Shown here: piece after piece, positions 34,453 through 43,911 of the stretch
Layout of the letters: each line of letters starts with the position of its first letter
How positions within the stretch are numbered: the first letter of the stretch is position 1
DNA from: Hyphomicrobiales bacterium
Lineage (GTDB): Bacteria > Pseudomonadota > Alphaproteobacteria > Rhizobiales > Rhizobiaceae
NCBI GenBank assembly: GCA_900466575.1
Contig: UBMP01000007.1
Coordinates: 62,001-126,000 of the forward strand
Reading direction: 5' to 3'
Length of the DNA: 64,000 bases
Translations under genes and position numbers: made by a program
Notes under the pieces: model-generated
What the model was told of the DNA's origin: nothing
What the model saw: only the letters and a program-made list of their open reading frames with translations
The model's database searches: none

Positions 34453-36338
34453 TGACCGGGATCGCAGGACTGCATGACATCGAAACGGTCGAACGGGATG
34501 GAGCGTTCACGCACGCGCCTGCCAGCACCTACGAGCTGATCCGCAGGAGCGCGGAAAAGCATGCCGATTTGCCGGCGCTCAGCTTCTTCCTCAGCGTTGC
34601 AGCCCATCGGACCCCCGAGCGCTGGTCCTATGCGGAACTGCTGCGCGACGTTAACAGGACGGCCAACATGTTTGCGCGCATGGGCGCGAACAAGGATACG
34701 GTCATCGCCTATATCCTGCCGAACCTGCCGGAAACGCATTTCGTCATCTGGGGCGGGGAAGCAACCGGCATCGTGATGGCCATCAATCCGTTGCTCGAAG
34801 GGCCTTCCATCGCGGAACTTCTGAGTGAAGCGGGCGCGACCGTCCTCGTCACGCTCGCCCCCTTCCCCGGAACCGATCTCTGGCAGAAGGTGCAGCCGAT
34901 CCTCGCAGACGTGCCAAGCCTGAAGGATCTGGTCCTTGTCGATCTCGCCAACCATGTGCCCGGCATGAAGGGAATGCCCGTTGAGGGCGTTCCGGACCAT
35001 ATCCGTCTGCACGATTTTGAGACCGCGATGCAGGCGGAAAGCGGCGCCGACCTCATGGCCCCGCGCATGATCGGCAGCGCGGACAAATCCTCGTTCTTCT
35101 GCACCGGCGGAACGACGGGCGCGCCGAAGATTGCGATGCGGCGGCACGGCAACGAGGTCGCCAATGCGCTGATGAACGCCATCGTCTTTGGGCCCTCGAT
35201 GGGGCCGGGCAAGGTGATCTTCTGCGGCCTGCCGCTTTTCCACGTCAACGGCGCGATGGTGACGGGCCTCGTGCCCTTTTCGCAAGGGGCACATGTCATC
35301 CTCGGAACGCCGCAAGGCTATCGCGGCACAGATGTCGTGAAACGCTTCTGGGAACTGGTGAGCGTCCACCGGATCAACTTCTTCAGCGGCGTGCCGACGC
35401 TCTATTCGTCGCTTCTCGATGTGCCGATTGGCGAGAACGACATAAGTTCGCTGGAATTCGGAATCTGTGGCGCGGCCCCCATGCCGGTCGAAGTCTTTCG
35501 CACGTTCGAAGCGCGCACGGGCCTGCGCATCCTCGAAGGTTACGGATTGACTGAAGGCACCTGCGTCAGCGGCGTCAACCCGCCCGGTGGCGAACGCCGG
35601 CTCGGCTCGATCGGCATCCGCCTGCCGGGGCAGAAGATGAAGGCCGTCGTTCTGGACGAAGCGGGGCGTTATCTGCGCGATTGCGCGCCGGATGAAGCGG
35701 GCCTGATCGTCATTTCCGGCCCTAACGTGTTCGACGGCTATCTTCGGCCAGAACACAACAGGGGGCTCTGGATCGATCTCGGTGATGGCGAGAAATGGCT
35801 GAACACCGGCGATCTCGGGCGCGCGGATGCGGATGGATATTTCTGGCTGACGGGTCGCAAGAAGGACATCATCATTCGCGGCGGCCACAACATCGATCCC
35901 TCCGTCATTGAGGAAGCCCTGCATCGGCATCCCGACGTCCATCTCGCTGCGGCTGTCGGACGGCCGGACGCCTATGCGGGCGAAGTTCCCGTCGCCTATG
36001 TCCAGTTGAAGGATGGGGCTGCACGCGACGAAGGCAGCCTTCTCGCCTTCGCTCACACCGCGATCAGCGAACGGGCCGCAGTGCCAAAGCACATCGCCAT
36101 CATCGACGTGATGCCACTGACGGGCGTCGGTAAGATCTTCAAGCCGGAACTGCGGCGGCGCGAGATCGGGTCCGCCATCTATGACGAACTCGCAACGGCC
36201 GGCATCGAAGCCACCGTTCAGGTGGAAGATAGCCAGGCACGGGGCATTGCATTGTCGGTAAAGATTGCCGATCCTTCCAGACATGCCGACGCCGCAGGGA
36301 TTATCGGGCGCTTCCCGTTTGCCTTTTCCCTCGCCTGA
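34452..36338 (+). CDS. AMP-forming acyl-CoA synthetase
   Basis: A 628-residue ANL-superfamily ligase. The motifs are CTGGTTGAPKIAMR (phosphate loop), GYGLTEGT, LNTGDLGRADADGYFWLTGR and the hinge-plus-lysine GVGKIFKPELRR. It makes an acyl-CoA from an acid, ATP and CoA. GGAGG sits 6 nt before the ATG at 34452, which overlaps the upstream TGA; an ATG at 34449 has a worse spacing. The substrate may be the starting aromatic acid or the acid released after ring cleavage. Confidence 0.9.
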   Translation: MTGIAGLHDIETVERDGAFTHAPASTYELIRRSAEKHADLPALSFFLSVAAHRTPERWSYAELLRDVNRTANMFARMGANKDTVIAYILPNLPETHFVIWGGEATGIVMAINPLLEGPSIAELLSEAGATVLVTLAPFPGTDLWQKVQPILADVPSLKDLVLVDLANHVPGMKGMPVEGVPDHIRLHDFETAMQAESGADLMAPRMIGSADKSSFFCTGGTTGAPKIAMRRHGNEVANALMNAIVFGPSMGPGKVIFCGLPLFHVNGAMVTGLVPFSQGAHVILGTPQGYRGTDVVKRFWELVSVHRINFFSGVPTLYSSLLDVPIGENDISSLEFGICGAAPMPVEVFRTFEARTGLRILEGYGLTEGTCVSGVNPPGGERRLGSIGIRLPGQKMKAVVLDEAGRYLRDCAPDEAGLIVISGPNVFDGYLRPEHNRGLWIDLGDGEKWLNTGDLGRADADGYFWLTGRKKDIIIRGGHNIDPSVIEEALHRHPDVHLAAAVGRPDAYAGEVPVAYVQLKDGAARDEGSLLAFAHTAISERAAVPKHIAIIDVMPLTGVGKIFKPELRRREIGSAIYDELATAGIEATVQVEDSQARGIALSVKIADPSRHADAAGIIGRFPFAFSLA

Positions 36339-36406
36339 ACTCCGAAACATCGGGCGCAGCCGCAAGCGCGCTTCTGGAAGGCGCCGAGCGAAATCATTGA
36401 AAAGGA

Positions 36407-36437
36407 AAGCCCCGCCAAGCCAGCCTCGGCGGGGTTG
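36407..36437 (+). terminator. Hairpin terminator between convergent operons
   Basis: CCCCGCC (36410-36416) pairs with GGCGGGG (36428-36434), extended by AG/TT pairs. It lies in the 185-nt gap between the acyl-CoA synthetase and BKACE stops. The rest of that gap shows no gene. Confidence 0.6.
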
Positions 36438-36523
36438 CCAAAAGATGGCTCTGGCCTCCCGCTGACCTCAACGATCGGTGGACCAAAGCAGGCTGCGGGA
36501 CATTCGCGCCAACTATCACCCGC

Positions 36524-37453
36524 TTAGAAATTCACCTGCGTCCCGCCCTTCAAATCCAGAATGTCCCGAGCCTCGTCCGGTGTCGCGACCTCACATCCGA
36601 GTTCCTCGACAATGCGACGCACCTTCGCCACCTGCTCGGCATTGCTCGACGCAAGTTTTCCCCGGCTGATGAGGAGACTATCCTCCAGGCCGACTCGGAC
36701 ATTGCCGCCCATCTGGCTTGCGGTGGCGGCGAGCGGCATCTGTGCGCCGCCGGCCCCAAGCACCGACCAGCGGTAATCGTCGCCGAACAGCCGGTCGGCC
36801 GTGCGCTTCATGAAGATGAGGTTGTCCACCTCGGGACCGATGCCGCCGAGGATGCCGAAGATGAACTGGATGAAGATCGGCGCCGTGAAGAGGCCGATAT
36901 CCATGCAGAACTTCAGATTGTAGAGATGGCCGACATCGTAGCACTCGTGCTCGAACTTGATGCCGTGCGGCGCCAGCTGGCCCGCCGCATTGCGGATATC
37001 GGCAAAGGTGTTGCGGAAGATGTAGGTGTCGGAATTGGCGATATAGTCCTTCTCCCAGTCGAACTTGAAGGTGGAATAGCGATCGGCGAGCGGATGGAAG
37101 GAGAAGTTCATCGATCCCATGTTCATCGAGCACATTTCGGGCGAGAATGCGAGCGCCGGGCCTATGCGCTCCTCGATCGTGTTCTTCAGGCTTCCCCCGG
37201 TCGAGATATTGATGACCGCATCGGTCGCCTGCTTGATACGCGGCAGGAAGGCTGCAAAATCCTTTGGATCGATCGAGACGCCGCCGTCATGTGGCCTGCG
37301 CGCATGCAGGTGGAGGATGGAAGCCCCCGCCTCCGCCGCCTCGACGGCCTGGCGGGCGATGTCGTCCGGCGTATAGGGCAGCGCATCCGACATAGTCGGC
37401 GTGTGGATTGCACCGGTAATGGCGCAGGTGATGATCGTCTTCTGTCTGGCCAT
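36524..37453 (-). CDS. Beta-keto acid cleavage enzyme (BKACE, DUF849)
   Basis: A 309-residue BKACE-family protein. These zinc enzymes condense a beta-keto acid with acetyl-CoA to give acetoacetate and a new CoA ester, as in 3-keto-5-aminohexanoate cleavage. The zinc-binding HLHARRPHDG and the VINISTGGSLKNTIEERI segment are clear, as is FEHECYDVGHL. It is the last gene of the ten-gene operon from 45121. The keto acid is likely made by the 3-hydroxyacyl dehydrogenase in the same operon. The exact substrate is unknown. Confidence 0.9.
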   Translation of the reverse strand: MARQKTIITCAITGAIHTPTMSDALPYTPDDIARQAVEAAEAGASILHLHARRPHDGGVSIDPKDFAAFLPRIKQATDAVINISTGGSLKNTIEERIGPALAFSPEMCSMNMGSMNFSFHPLADRYSTFKFDWEKDYIANSDTYIFRNTFADIRNAAGQLAPHGIKFEHECYDVGHLYNLKFCMDIGLFTAPIFIQFIFGILGGIGPEVDNLIFMKRTADRLFGDDYRWSVLGAGGAQMPLAATASQMGGNVRVGLEDSLLISRGKLASSNAEQVAKVRRIVEELGCEVATPDEARDILDLKGGTQVNF

Positions 37454-37467
37454 GTCAGGCTCCTTTT

Positions 37468-38481
37468 TTAATCGAGGCCGCGGATGCGGCGGCTGATGGG
37501 GAAGAGTTCCAGCCCGCGCCGGCCGCGAATGAGACCCCAGACGCCGGAGGGCGCTTTCAGCATGATGACAATGGCGACGATGCCGAGGGCGATGAGATAG
37601 ATCGTGCCGAGATCGGCGAGCGTTTCGCGCAGGGCAAAATAGATCAGTGTCCCAATGATCGGCCCCTCTATGGTGCCCACACCACCGATCACGACGATGA
37701 AGATGACGAAGGCAGTCCAGTCGTTCGAGGAGAAGGCCGCGTCTGGCGAGACGCGCAGCTTCTGAAGGAAGATGAGCGCGCCGACCAGAGTCGTGAGGCC
37801 AGCGGTGACCAGGTAGACGACGAATTTCGTGACCCAGATATCGATGCCAAGCGATTTGGCCGCAAGTTCGTTGTCACGGATCGCCATCAGTGCCACCCCG
37901 CGCCGTGACCGAAGAAGGAAGAAGACCGCTGCGGTGACGAGGACCGCGACGCCCAGCGCCAGCCAATAGGCCAGCGCCTCGCGCAGGAAGCGGCCTTGCG
38001 CCAGCGCATTCACCACGGAGACCGGCAGCGAAATTCCGGATCCTCCGCCCAGCGCCGAGACCTGTGCTGCCGTCAGGCGGAAGACTTCGGAGACGACCCA
38101 TGTGCCGATGGCAAAATAGGCGCCGCGCAGCCGGAAAATCAGAACCGCGACGGGTGCCGCCACGACCACCCCGATGAGCGGTGCGATCAACAGAGCGGCG
38201 ATGGGGTTCAAGCCGGCGAGCAACGTCAATCCAAAGAAGACGTAGCCACCCAGCCCGACATAGGCCTGCTGGCCCACCGACACCAGGCCCGCATAGCCCG
38301 CAAGCAGGTTCCAGAGCGAGGCCAGCGCGATGTAAAGTGAGATCTCGCCGAAGAGGCGGATATCGGCGCGGCTCGCCCACCATGGCGCGCAGGCAAGAAC
38401 AAGCACGACGACGAACATAAGCGTCATCGAAATCGTGGAGAGCCGCGTGGTGCGGGAGACGTGAAGCTTCGTATCCGGCAT
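37468..38481 (-). CDS. HAAT-type ABC importer permease, LivM-like
   Basis: A 337-residue membrane protein of the LivM family, with LFGEISLYIALASLWNLLAGYAGLVSVGQQAYVGLGGY near the N-terminus and FVIFIVVIGGVGTIEGPIIGT later. It is similar to the protein at 16720. It shares one base with the LivH-like gene; BKACE follows after 14 nt. Confidence 0.92.
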   Translation of the reverse strand: MPDTKLHVSRTTRLSTISMTLMFVVVLVLACAPWWASRADIRLFGEISLYIALASLWNLLAGYAGLVSVGQQAYVGLGGYVFFGLTLLAGLNPIAALLIAPLIGVVVAAPVAVLIFRLRGAYFAIGTWVVSEVFRLTAAQVSALGGGSGISLPVSVVNALAQGRFLREALAYWLALGVAVLVTAAVFFLLRSRRGVALMAIRDNELAAKSLGIDIWVTKFVVYLVTAGLTTLVGALIFLQKLRVSPDAAFSSNDWTAFVIFIVVIGGVGTIEGPIIGTLIYFALRETLADLGTIYLIALGIVAIVIMLKAPSGVWGLIRGRRGLELFPISRRIRGLD

Positions 38482-39344
38482 CAGTCGATCCTCGGGAAAA
38501 GGCCGCGCGGGCGGATGGCAAGAATGATGAGGAAGACGAGATGGCCGGCCTGCACCTGGAAGCCGGGATCGATCTTCGCGCCCAGCGTCTGGGCAATGCC
38601 AAGAATGACGCCGCCGGCCAGCGTTCCCCAGATATTGCCGAGCCCGCCAATGATCACCGCCTCGAACCCGAAGATCAGGCGCGAGCCTCCGACGGCCGGA
38701 TCGAACGACGTGCGGATGCCGAGGAAGACGCCCGCCAGCGCCGTGACCGCCAGCGCCAGCGCCATGGCGAGCCCGAACACATGCGCCCGGTTGATCCCCA
38801 TCAGCTGGACGATATCCTGCCGGTCAGACGTGGCGCGGAAGGCGCGGCCGAGAGCCGTGTGGTAGAACATCCATTGCAGCAACCCGATCACCACGACGGC
38901 GGTGACGAAGAGGATGAGCGGCAGGACGCCGACCGACACAGGACCGGCGGCAATGCTCGCCGTTTCCAGCGCCCCCGCCTTGAGTTTCTGCGGATCGGCG
39001 GAATAGCCCATCAGCAGCGCGTTCTGGATGATCACCGAGAGGCCGAAGGTGACGAGCAGTGGCGGCAGGAGATCGCCGCCCATCGTATGGTTCAGGAGGA
39101 AACGCTGGAGCACATAGCCGACCACCGCCATGAAGGGGACGACAAGGACCAGCGCTGCGAGCGGATGCAGCCCCAGCGTGACCGAGGTCGTCAGCGCCAT
39201 GTAGGCGGAGAGCACGATCAGATCGCCATGGGCAATGTTGACCAGCCGCATGACACCGAAAATGAGGCTCAGACCCGCTGCGAACAGCGCGTAGAGCCCG
39301 CCGAGAAGAATGCCCTGAACAAGGGGGTCGAGCCAGAAATCCAT
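38481..39344 (-). CDS. HAAT-type ABC importer permease, LivH-like
   Basis: A 287-residue membrane protein of the LivH family (GGLYALFAAGLSLIFGVMRLVNIAHGDL; GFEAVIIGGLGNIWGTLAGGVILG). It starts 3 nt after the LivF-like gene ends. It pairs with the LivM-like protein to form the channel. Confidence 0.92.
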   Translation of the reverse strand: MDFWLDPLVQGILLGGLYALFAAGLSLIFGVMRLVNIAHGDLIVLSAYMALTTSVTLGLHPLAALVLVVPFMAVVGYVLQRFLLNHTMGGDLLPPLLVTFGLSVIIQNALLMGYSADPQKLKAGALETASIAAGPVSVGVLPLILFVTAVVVIGLLQWMFYHTALGRAFRATSDRQDIVQLMGINRAHVFGLAMALALAVTALAGVFLGIRTSFDPAVGGSRLIFGFEAVIIGGLGNIWGTLAGGVILGIAQTLGAKIDPGFQVQAGHLVFLIILAIRPRGLFPRID

Positions 39345-39347
39345 GAT

Positions 39348-40052
39348 CTAAACCCCGAAATAGGCGCGGCTGATTGCGTCGCGGGAGACGTCCGCCGAGT
39401 TGCCGGACAGTGAAATACGGCCCTCCTGCAGGCAGAAGACACGCGTCGAGACGGCCAGCGCTTTCGTGATGTCCTGCTCCACAATGATCGCCGTCATTCC
39501 CTCGCCGACAATGCTGGGCAAGGCCTCGTAGATCGACTTGATGATCACCGGCGCAAGCCCGAGGCTGATCTCGTCCATCATGATCAGTTCCGGGTTGGAC
39601 ATGAGCGCACGGCCGATCGCCACCATCTGCTGCTGGCCGCCGGAAAGCGCGGTTGCCGGAACATTTCGGCGCTCTTCCAGAATGGGGAACAGGCTGTAGA
39701 GCCGCTTGAGGTTCCACGGGCCCTTGCGTTTGAGCTGGCCGCCGATAATCAGGTTTTCCTCGACGCTGAGTGACGGAAACAGCAGCCGCCCCTCCGGCAC
39801 CAGCGCGATGCCGAGGCTTGCAATCTGGTCGACGCGCAGCGCCCCGATCGCCTGTCCCTTCCAGCGGATTGCCTCCGCGCGACTTTTGAGAAACCCCGTG
39901 ACGGCGCGCATCAGCGTCGTCTTGCCAGCCCCGTTCGCCCCGATGACGGCGATCACGTCGCCTTGGGAGACCTGCATATCCACGCCATAGAGCGCCTGGA
40001 AGTCGTGATAGAAGGCGTCCAGCCCGTTAATGTCGAGAAGCGCATCAGCCAT
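39348..40052 (-). CDS. HAAT-type ABC importer ATPase, LivF-like
   Basis: A 234-residue ATPase with Walker A GANGAGKTT, signature LSGGQQQMV and Walker B LIMMDEISLGLAP. The gene overlaps the LivG-like gene by 8 nt. Confidence 0.92.
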   Translation of the reverse strand: MADALLDINGLDAFYHDFQALYGVDMQVSQGDVIAVIGANGAGKTTLMRAVTGFLKSRAEAIRWKGQAIGALRVDQIASLGIALVPEGRLLFPSLSVEENLIIGGQLKRKGPWNLKRLYSLFPILEERRNVPATALSGGQQQMVAIGRALMSNPELIMMDEISLGLAPVIIKSIYEALPSIVGEGMTAIIVEQDITKALAVSTRVFCLQEGRISLSGNSADVSRDAISRAYFGV

Positions 40053-40773
40053 GGGCTTCGATCCCCAGATAGATCTCCCGCACCTCCCGGCTGTCCATGA
40101 CTGTCTGCGGATCGCCCTCGGCGATCTTGCGGCCGAAATCGATGACGATCAGCCGGTCGACCACGGCCAGAAGCGCATGGACGACATGCTCGATCCAGAC
40201 GATGGAAACCCCGGTCTGCCGGACGTCACGAATGGTCCCGATCAGCGCCTGGCACTCGTTTTCAGTGAGCCCACCCGCAATCTCGTCGAGAAGAAGAACA
40301 CGTGGCCGGGCACAGAGTGCGCGGGAGAGTTCCAGCCGCTTGCGCTCCAGAAGCGTCAGGCTGCCCGCCATGACATTGCCCTTGCGCAGAAGCCCCGTCC
40401 GTTCGAGCACATCCAGACACAGATCCTCCGCTTCTCCCGCCGACAGGCCCGCACCCTGCGTGGCAGCCACATAGGCATTTTCGAAGACCGTCATGCCCGA
40501 AAACGGCTGTGGCACCTGAAAGCTGCGCGCAATACCCGCCCGGCAACGCCGCGCGGCAGACCAGTGCGTGATATCCTGTCCGGCGAGCCTGATCGTGCCT
40601 TGATCGACGGGCAGCGCTCCAGTGATCAGGTTGAACATAGAGGTCTTGCCGGCGCCATTGGGACCGATGACGCCCAGTGCCTCGCCCTGTTGCAGCGACC
40701 AGCTCTGGTGCTCGGCAACCACCACGGCGCCAAAGGCCTTGCCGACCCCCTCAAGTTCCAGAATGGCTGTCAT
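40045..40773 (-). CDS. HAAT-type ABC importer ATPase, LivG-like
   Basis: A 242-residue ATPase with Walker A GPNGAGKTS and Walker B VLLLDEIAGGLTE. The signature is SLTLLERKRLELSRAL rather than LSGGQ, as in the two other LivG-like proteins here. A 61-nt gap with a possible GC-rich hairpin (about 40793-40814) separates it from the binding-protein gene. Confidence 0.92.
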   Translation of the reverse strand: MTAILELEGVGKAFGAVVVAEHQSWSLQQGEALGVIGPNGAGKTSMFNLITGALPVDQGTIRLAGQDITHWSAARRCRAGIARSFQVPQPFSGMTVFENAYVAATQGAGLSAGEAEDLCLDVLERTGLLRKGNVMAGSLTLLERKRLELSRALCARPRVLLLDEIAGGLTENECQALIGTIRDVRQTGVSIVWIEHVVHALLAVVDRLIVIDFGRKIAEGDPQTVMDSREVREIYLGIEAHG

Positions 40774-40834
40774 CCCGTTTCCTTCTGTGAGACCGGACGG
40801 CGAGCGTCGCCCGGCATGTCTTGAGCAGCCGAGA

Positions 40835-42109
40835 TCAACCCAGCAATTGCAGCTGGCCGGTCACCGGGATTTCGGGAGCGGGCTTGTTGGTGACGATCTT
40901 CAGCGCAACGCCATCGCCCTCCTTCTGCCATTGGCCGGCCACAAGAGGTGTCTTGCTGACATTCTTGACGGGCCCCTTCGACCAGTTCACCGGCCCGACA
41001 ATCGTCTTCATGTCGGTCTCGGCAATCGCCTTGACGATGGCGGGATGATCTTCGAGATCCTGCGTCCGCGAAACGACATTGGCGACGACCTCGAAGAGCG
41101 CGTGCTTGAAGCCGATGGGCTGGGTCCAGGGGCGACCCGTTTCCTTCGTGTAGCCGCCCGCCAGATCGGCGGAACTGATGCCGGTCAGCGACGACTTGAA
41201 GGGATGCGACGGCGACCACCAGACTTCCGAGCTCAACCCGATACCGCGCGTACCCAGGCCCTTGATCACGGAGGGGAAGAGCAGTGCCTTGCCGATCGTG
41301 ACGATCTTCGGCTTGAAACCCTGCTGCGCCGCCTGGCTCCAGAAGGTGCCGAAATCGGGCGGGATCATGTTGCCCGTCACGATCTCGCACCCGGCTTTCT
41401 TGAAGGCGTTGATCTGGTTGGTGAAATCGTCCGACATCGGCTGATAGCGGCCGGGATCGGTCAGCGTGTAACCGGCGGCCGCGAGCGGCTTGGGCAGGCC
41501 GAGCGCGGGATCGCCCCAGGCATTGCCATCGGCATCGTTGGGGAAAAGGCCCGCGACCGACTTGCCGGTGCCCGCCCCGTCCCACATCGCCAGAAACGCG
41601 GCAATGACGTCTTCCAGCCCCCAGAAGAAGTGATAGGTGCTCTCAAAGCCCTTGTCCGGCTTGCCGCCGCGCCCGAAGAAATAGGGCTGCCAGGGGCAGT
41701 CCGTGGTCACGCAGGGCACCTGATTGACCTCCGCCTGATCGGAGACCGGATTGACCGTGTCAGGCGTAGAGGCGGCGACGATGATGTCGACCTCTTCCTT
41801 CAGGATGAGTTCGGATGCCACTTCCGCCGCGCGGTTCGGGTTCGACTGGCTGTCCTTGGAGATGATTTCGACCTGCCAGCGCTTGCCGTTGTTCTCTATG
41901 CCCTCGGCGAAGCGCTTGGAGATCGCGGACAGGATGTAGTCGTCCGCCTCGGCAAAGCCCGCCAGCGGGCCCGTGCGCGGGCTGACATGGCCGACCTTCA
42001 GTTTTGGCGTCGCGGCATAGGCCCGCGTGCGGGTCAGGATGGCCGGCGCTGCCAGAAGCGCCGTTGCGCCGACCATGAAGGACCGGCGGCTTGTCAGAAT
42101 GGTTTTCAT
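40835..42109 (-). CDS. HAAT-type solute-binding protein with twin-arginine signal
   Basis: A 424-residue type I binding protein. LTSRRSFMVGATALLAAPAI is a twin-arginine signal, and the mature protein opens KLKVGHVSPRTGPLAGFAEAD. It is a paralogue of the protein at 20094. The start at 42109 follows GGGAGGAGACGAC; a longer frame to 42187 is rejected. It probably recognises the acid processed by the co-transcribed dehydrogenases and BKACE. Confidence 0.92.
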   Translation of the reverse strand: MKTILTSRRSFMVGATALLAAPAILTRTRAYAATPKLKVGHVSPRTGPLAGFAEADDYILSAISKRFAEGIENNGKRWQVEIISKDSQSNPNRAAEVASELILKEEVDIIVAASTPDTVNPVSDQAEVNQVPCVTTDCPWQPYFFGRGGKPDKGFESTYHFFWGLEDVIAAFLAMWDGAGTGKSVAGLFPNDADGNAWGDPALGLPKPLAAAGYTLTDPGRYQPMSDDFTNQINAFKKAGCEIVTGNMIPPDFGTFWSQAAQQGFKPKIVTIGKALLFPSVIKGLGTRGIGLSSEVWWSPSHPFKSSLTGISSADLAGGYTKETGRPWTQPIGFKHALFEVVANVVSRTQDLEDHPAIVKAIAETDMKTIVGPVNWSKGPVKNVSKTPLVAGQWQKEGDGVALKIVTNKPAPEIPVTGQLQLLG

Positions 42110-42183
42110 GTCGTCTCCTCCCAAAGACACATTCAAAACGTCGCATTTTCCCGACGCCTTCGGCAATAGGCCGAGAGGCGGGT

Positions 42184-43113
42184 TCATTCAGGCAAAATTC
42201 TCTCCAGTTTCTGCAGATGGTGCGAAACGCGCGCGCGCACGGCAGCGGCTTGCTCCGGCGTCCAGGCGTAGAAGCCCCGGCCGGATTTCATGCCGAGTTC
42301 CCCCCGCTCGACCATGGCTTCCAGCAAGGGCGACGGCCCCGGGCGAGTCTCGAGATCGGCCAGCACCTGTGCATGAATATCCAGCGTCAGATCGAGCCCG
42401 ACGAGATCGGCATTTTCCAGCGGTCCGAGCACCGCCAGGCGCCGCCCGAAACAGGCTTTGATGACCGTGTCCACCGAGGATGCGTCGCAGATGCCGCGCT
42501 CCACAAGGCTGATCGCCTCGCGCCAGAGGGCATGCTGCAGCCGGTTGCCGATGAAGCCCGGCACGTCCTTGGCCACGCGCACAGGCGTCTTGCCCGCGTC
42601 GCCCAGGAGCGCCATCATCGTCTCAAGCGCCGTTTCGTCGGTCCATTCCGTCCGTATGACTTCAACCAGCGGAATGAGATGCGGCGGGTTCCACCAATGG
42701 GTTCCGAGCCCGCGCTCTTTGCGCTGAAGTCCCGTCATGATCTTCGTGATCGGCATGACGGATGTATTCGAAGCGAGAATGGCATCAGCGGGCGCATGCT
42801 TCTCGATCTCGGCGAAGATCGCCTGCTTGAGTTCCATCTTCTCCGGCGCGGCCTCGAAGACGGCGAAAGCATTCTGCACCGCCGTTTGCATCGTCTCGCA
42901 GACGACGATTCTGGCCAGTATCGCCTCGATATTCGCCTCGTCCGTCCCGACCAGCCGCAGGCTTTCGGCGATCCGTGCCTTCACGCCGGCGCGGGCGGCC
43001 TCGATCGGATCGTGGATGGTCACGCTATGGCCCGCGCGCGCCATGACGAGCGCAATGCCGTGACCCATGAGGCCGGCGCCGATGACGGCGATGTTTCGGG
43101 ATGCGGTTTCCAT
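42184..43113 (-). CDS. 3-hydroxyacyl-CoA dehydrogenase-family protein
   Basis: A 309-residue NAD-dependent dehydrogenase. The N-terminal Rossmann turn is NIAVIGAGLMGHGIALVMARAGH. The catalytic His-Glu pair fits GTHWWNPPHLIPLVEV. This single-module form includes 3-hydroxybutyryl-CoA, carnitine and L-gulonate dehydrogenases, so the substrate may be a free hydroxy acid. Oxidation would give a beta-keto acid or CoA ester, the right kind of input for BKACE. It lies 3 nt after the SDR. Confidence 0.9.
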   Translation of the reverse strand: METASRNIAVIGAGLMGHGIALVMARAGHSVTIHDPIEAARAGVKARIAESLRLVGTDEANIEAILARIVVCETMQTAVQNAFAVFEAAPEKMELKQAIFAEIEKHAPADAILASNTSVMPITKIMTGLQRKERGLGTHWWNPPHLIPLVEVIRTEWTDETALETMMALLGDAGKTPVRVAKDVPGFIGNRLQHALWREAISLVERGICDASSVDTVIKACFGRRLAVLGPLENADLVGLDLTLDIHAQVLADLETRPGPSPLLEAMVERGELGMKSGRGFYAWTPEQAAAVRARVSHHLQKLERILPE

Positions 43114-43116
43114 CGA

Positions 43117-43911
43117 TTACCCTGCCGTATACCCGCCGTCGGCATAGAGAATATGCCCGGTGTAGAAATCGGATGCGCGCGAGGCGAGAAAGAGAAGCGG
43201 CCCCGCCAGATCTTCCGGCTCGCCGAGACGTCCCTTCGGCACACGCTGGAGGAACCCCTGCCGCACAGCCTTCGCATTCTCGGTGTCCTCAAACATCCAG
43301 GCCGTGAGCGGCGAACGGAAAACGGTCGGCGCGATGGCGTTGACGGTTATGCCGGTCGGGCCCAGTTCGCAACCGAGCGCCTTGGTGATGCCATCCACCG
43401 CCGCCTTGGAGGCGCAATAGGCGGTGTAGCCGGCCGGATGGCCGAGCAGACCGCGGGCCGAGCTGACCAGCACGATTTTCCCGCCTACGCCCCTCGCCTT
43501 CATGTGTTTCGTGGCGGCCCGCGCCATCAGCCAGCTTTGCGTAACATTGGCATCCATCACCGAAGCGAAGGCTTGCGGCTCCATGTCCTCGATCTTGGCG
43601 ACCTTGTTCATGCCCGAGGCGACGACGAGGATATCCAGCGCGCCGAAGGACTCGACGGCCTTGTCCGCCAGCGTCGCGCAGGCCGCTTCGCTGTCAGGCC
43701 TTGCATTCGCCTCGACGACCTCAGCCCCGTTCGCCCTGCATTCCGCGGCAATTTCCGTGAGTGCAGCCGCATTGCCTGCGGCCAGGACCAGCTTGCAGCC
43801 GGCGCCCGCCAGCGTGCGGGCGGCGACCATGCCGAAGGCCCCGGAGGCTCCGGTGATCAGCGCGACCTTGCCTCTGACATCGAACATCGAAAGCGGATCG
43901 GAGAGCGACAT
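43117..43911 (-). CDS. SDR-family oxidoreductase
   Basis: A 264-residue short-chain dehydrogenase with the nucleotide turn VALITGASGAFGMVA and a catalytic YCASK after SSARGLLGHPAGY. The usual NNAG motif reads VVASGMNKV, a divergence. The start at 43911 overlaps the cupin stop by one base. It probably acts on a hydroxyl or keto group of the operon substrate before or after the 3-hydroxyacyl dehydrogenase step. Confidence 0.9.
   Translation of the reverse strand: MSLSDPLSMFDVRGKVALITGASGAFGMVAARTLAGAGCKLVLAAGNAAALTEIAAECRANGAEVVEANARPDSEAACATLADKAVESFGALDILVVASGMNKVAKIEDMEPQAFASVMDANVTQSWLMARAATKHMKARGVGGKIVLVSSARGLLGHPAGYTAYCASKAAVDGITKALGCELGPTGITVNAIAPTVFRSPLTAWMFEDTENAKAVRQGFLQRVPKGRLGEPEDLAGPLLFLASRASDFYTGHILYADGGYTAG

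Noticed and set aside
34092-36365. 757-codon minus-strand open frame
   Set aside because: It is antisense to the FAH-family hydrolase and acyl-CoA synthetase, which have full motifs.
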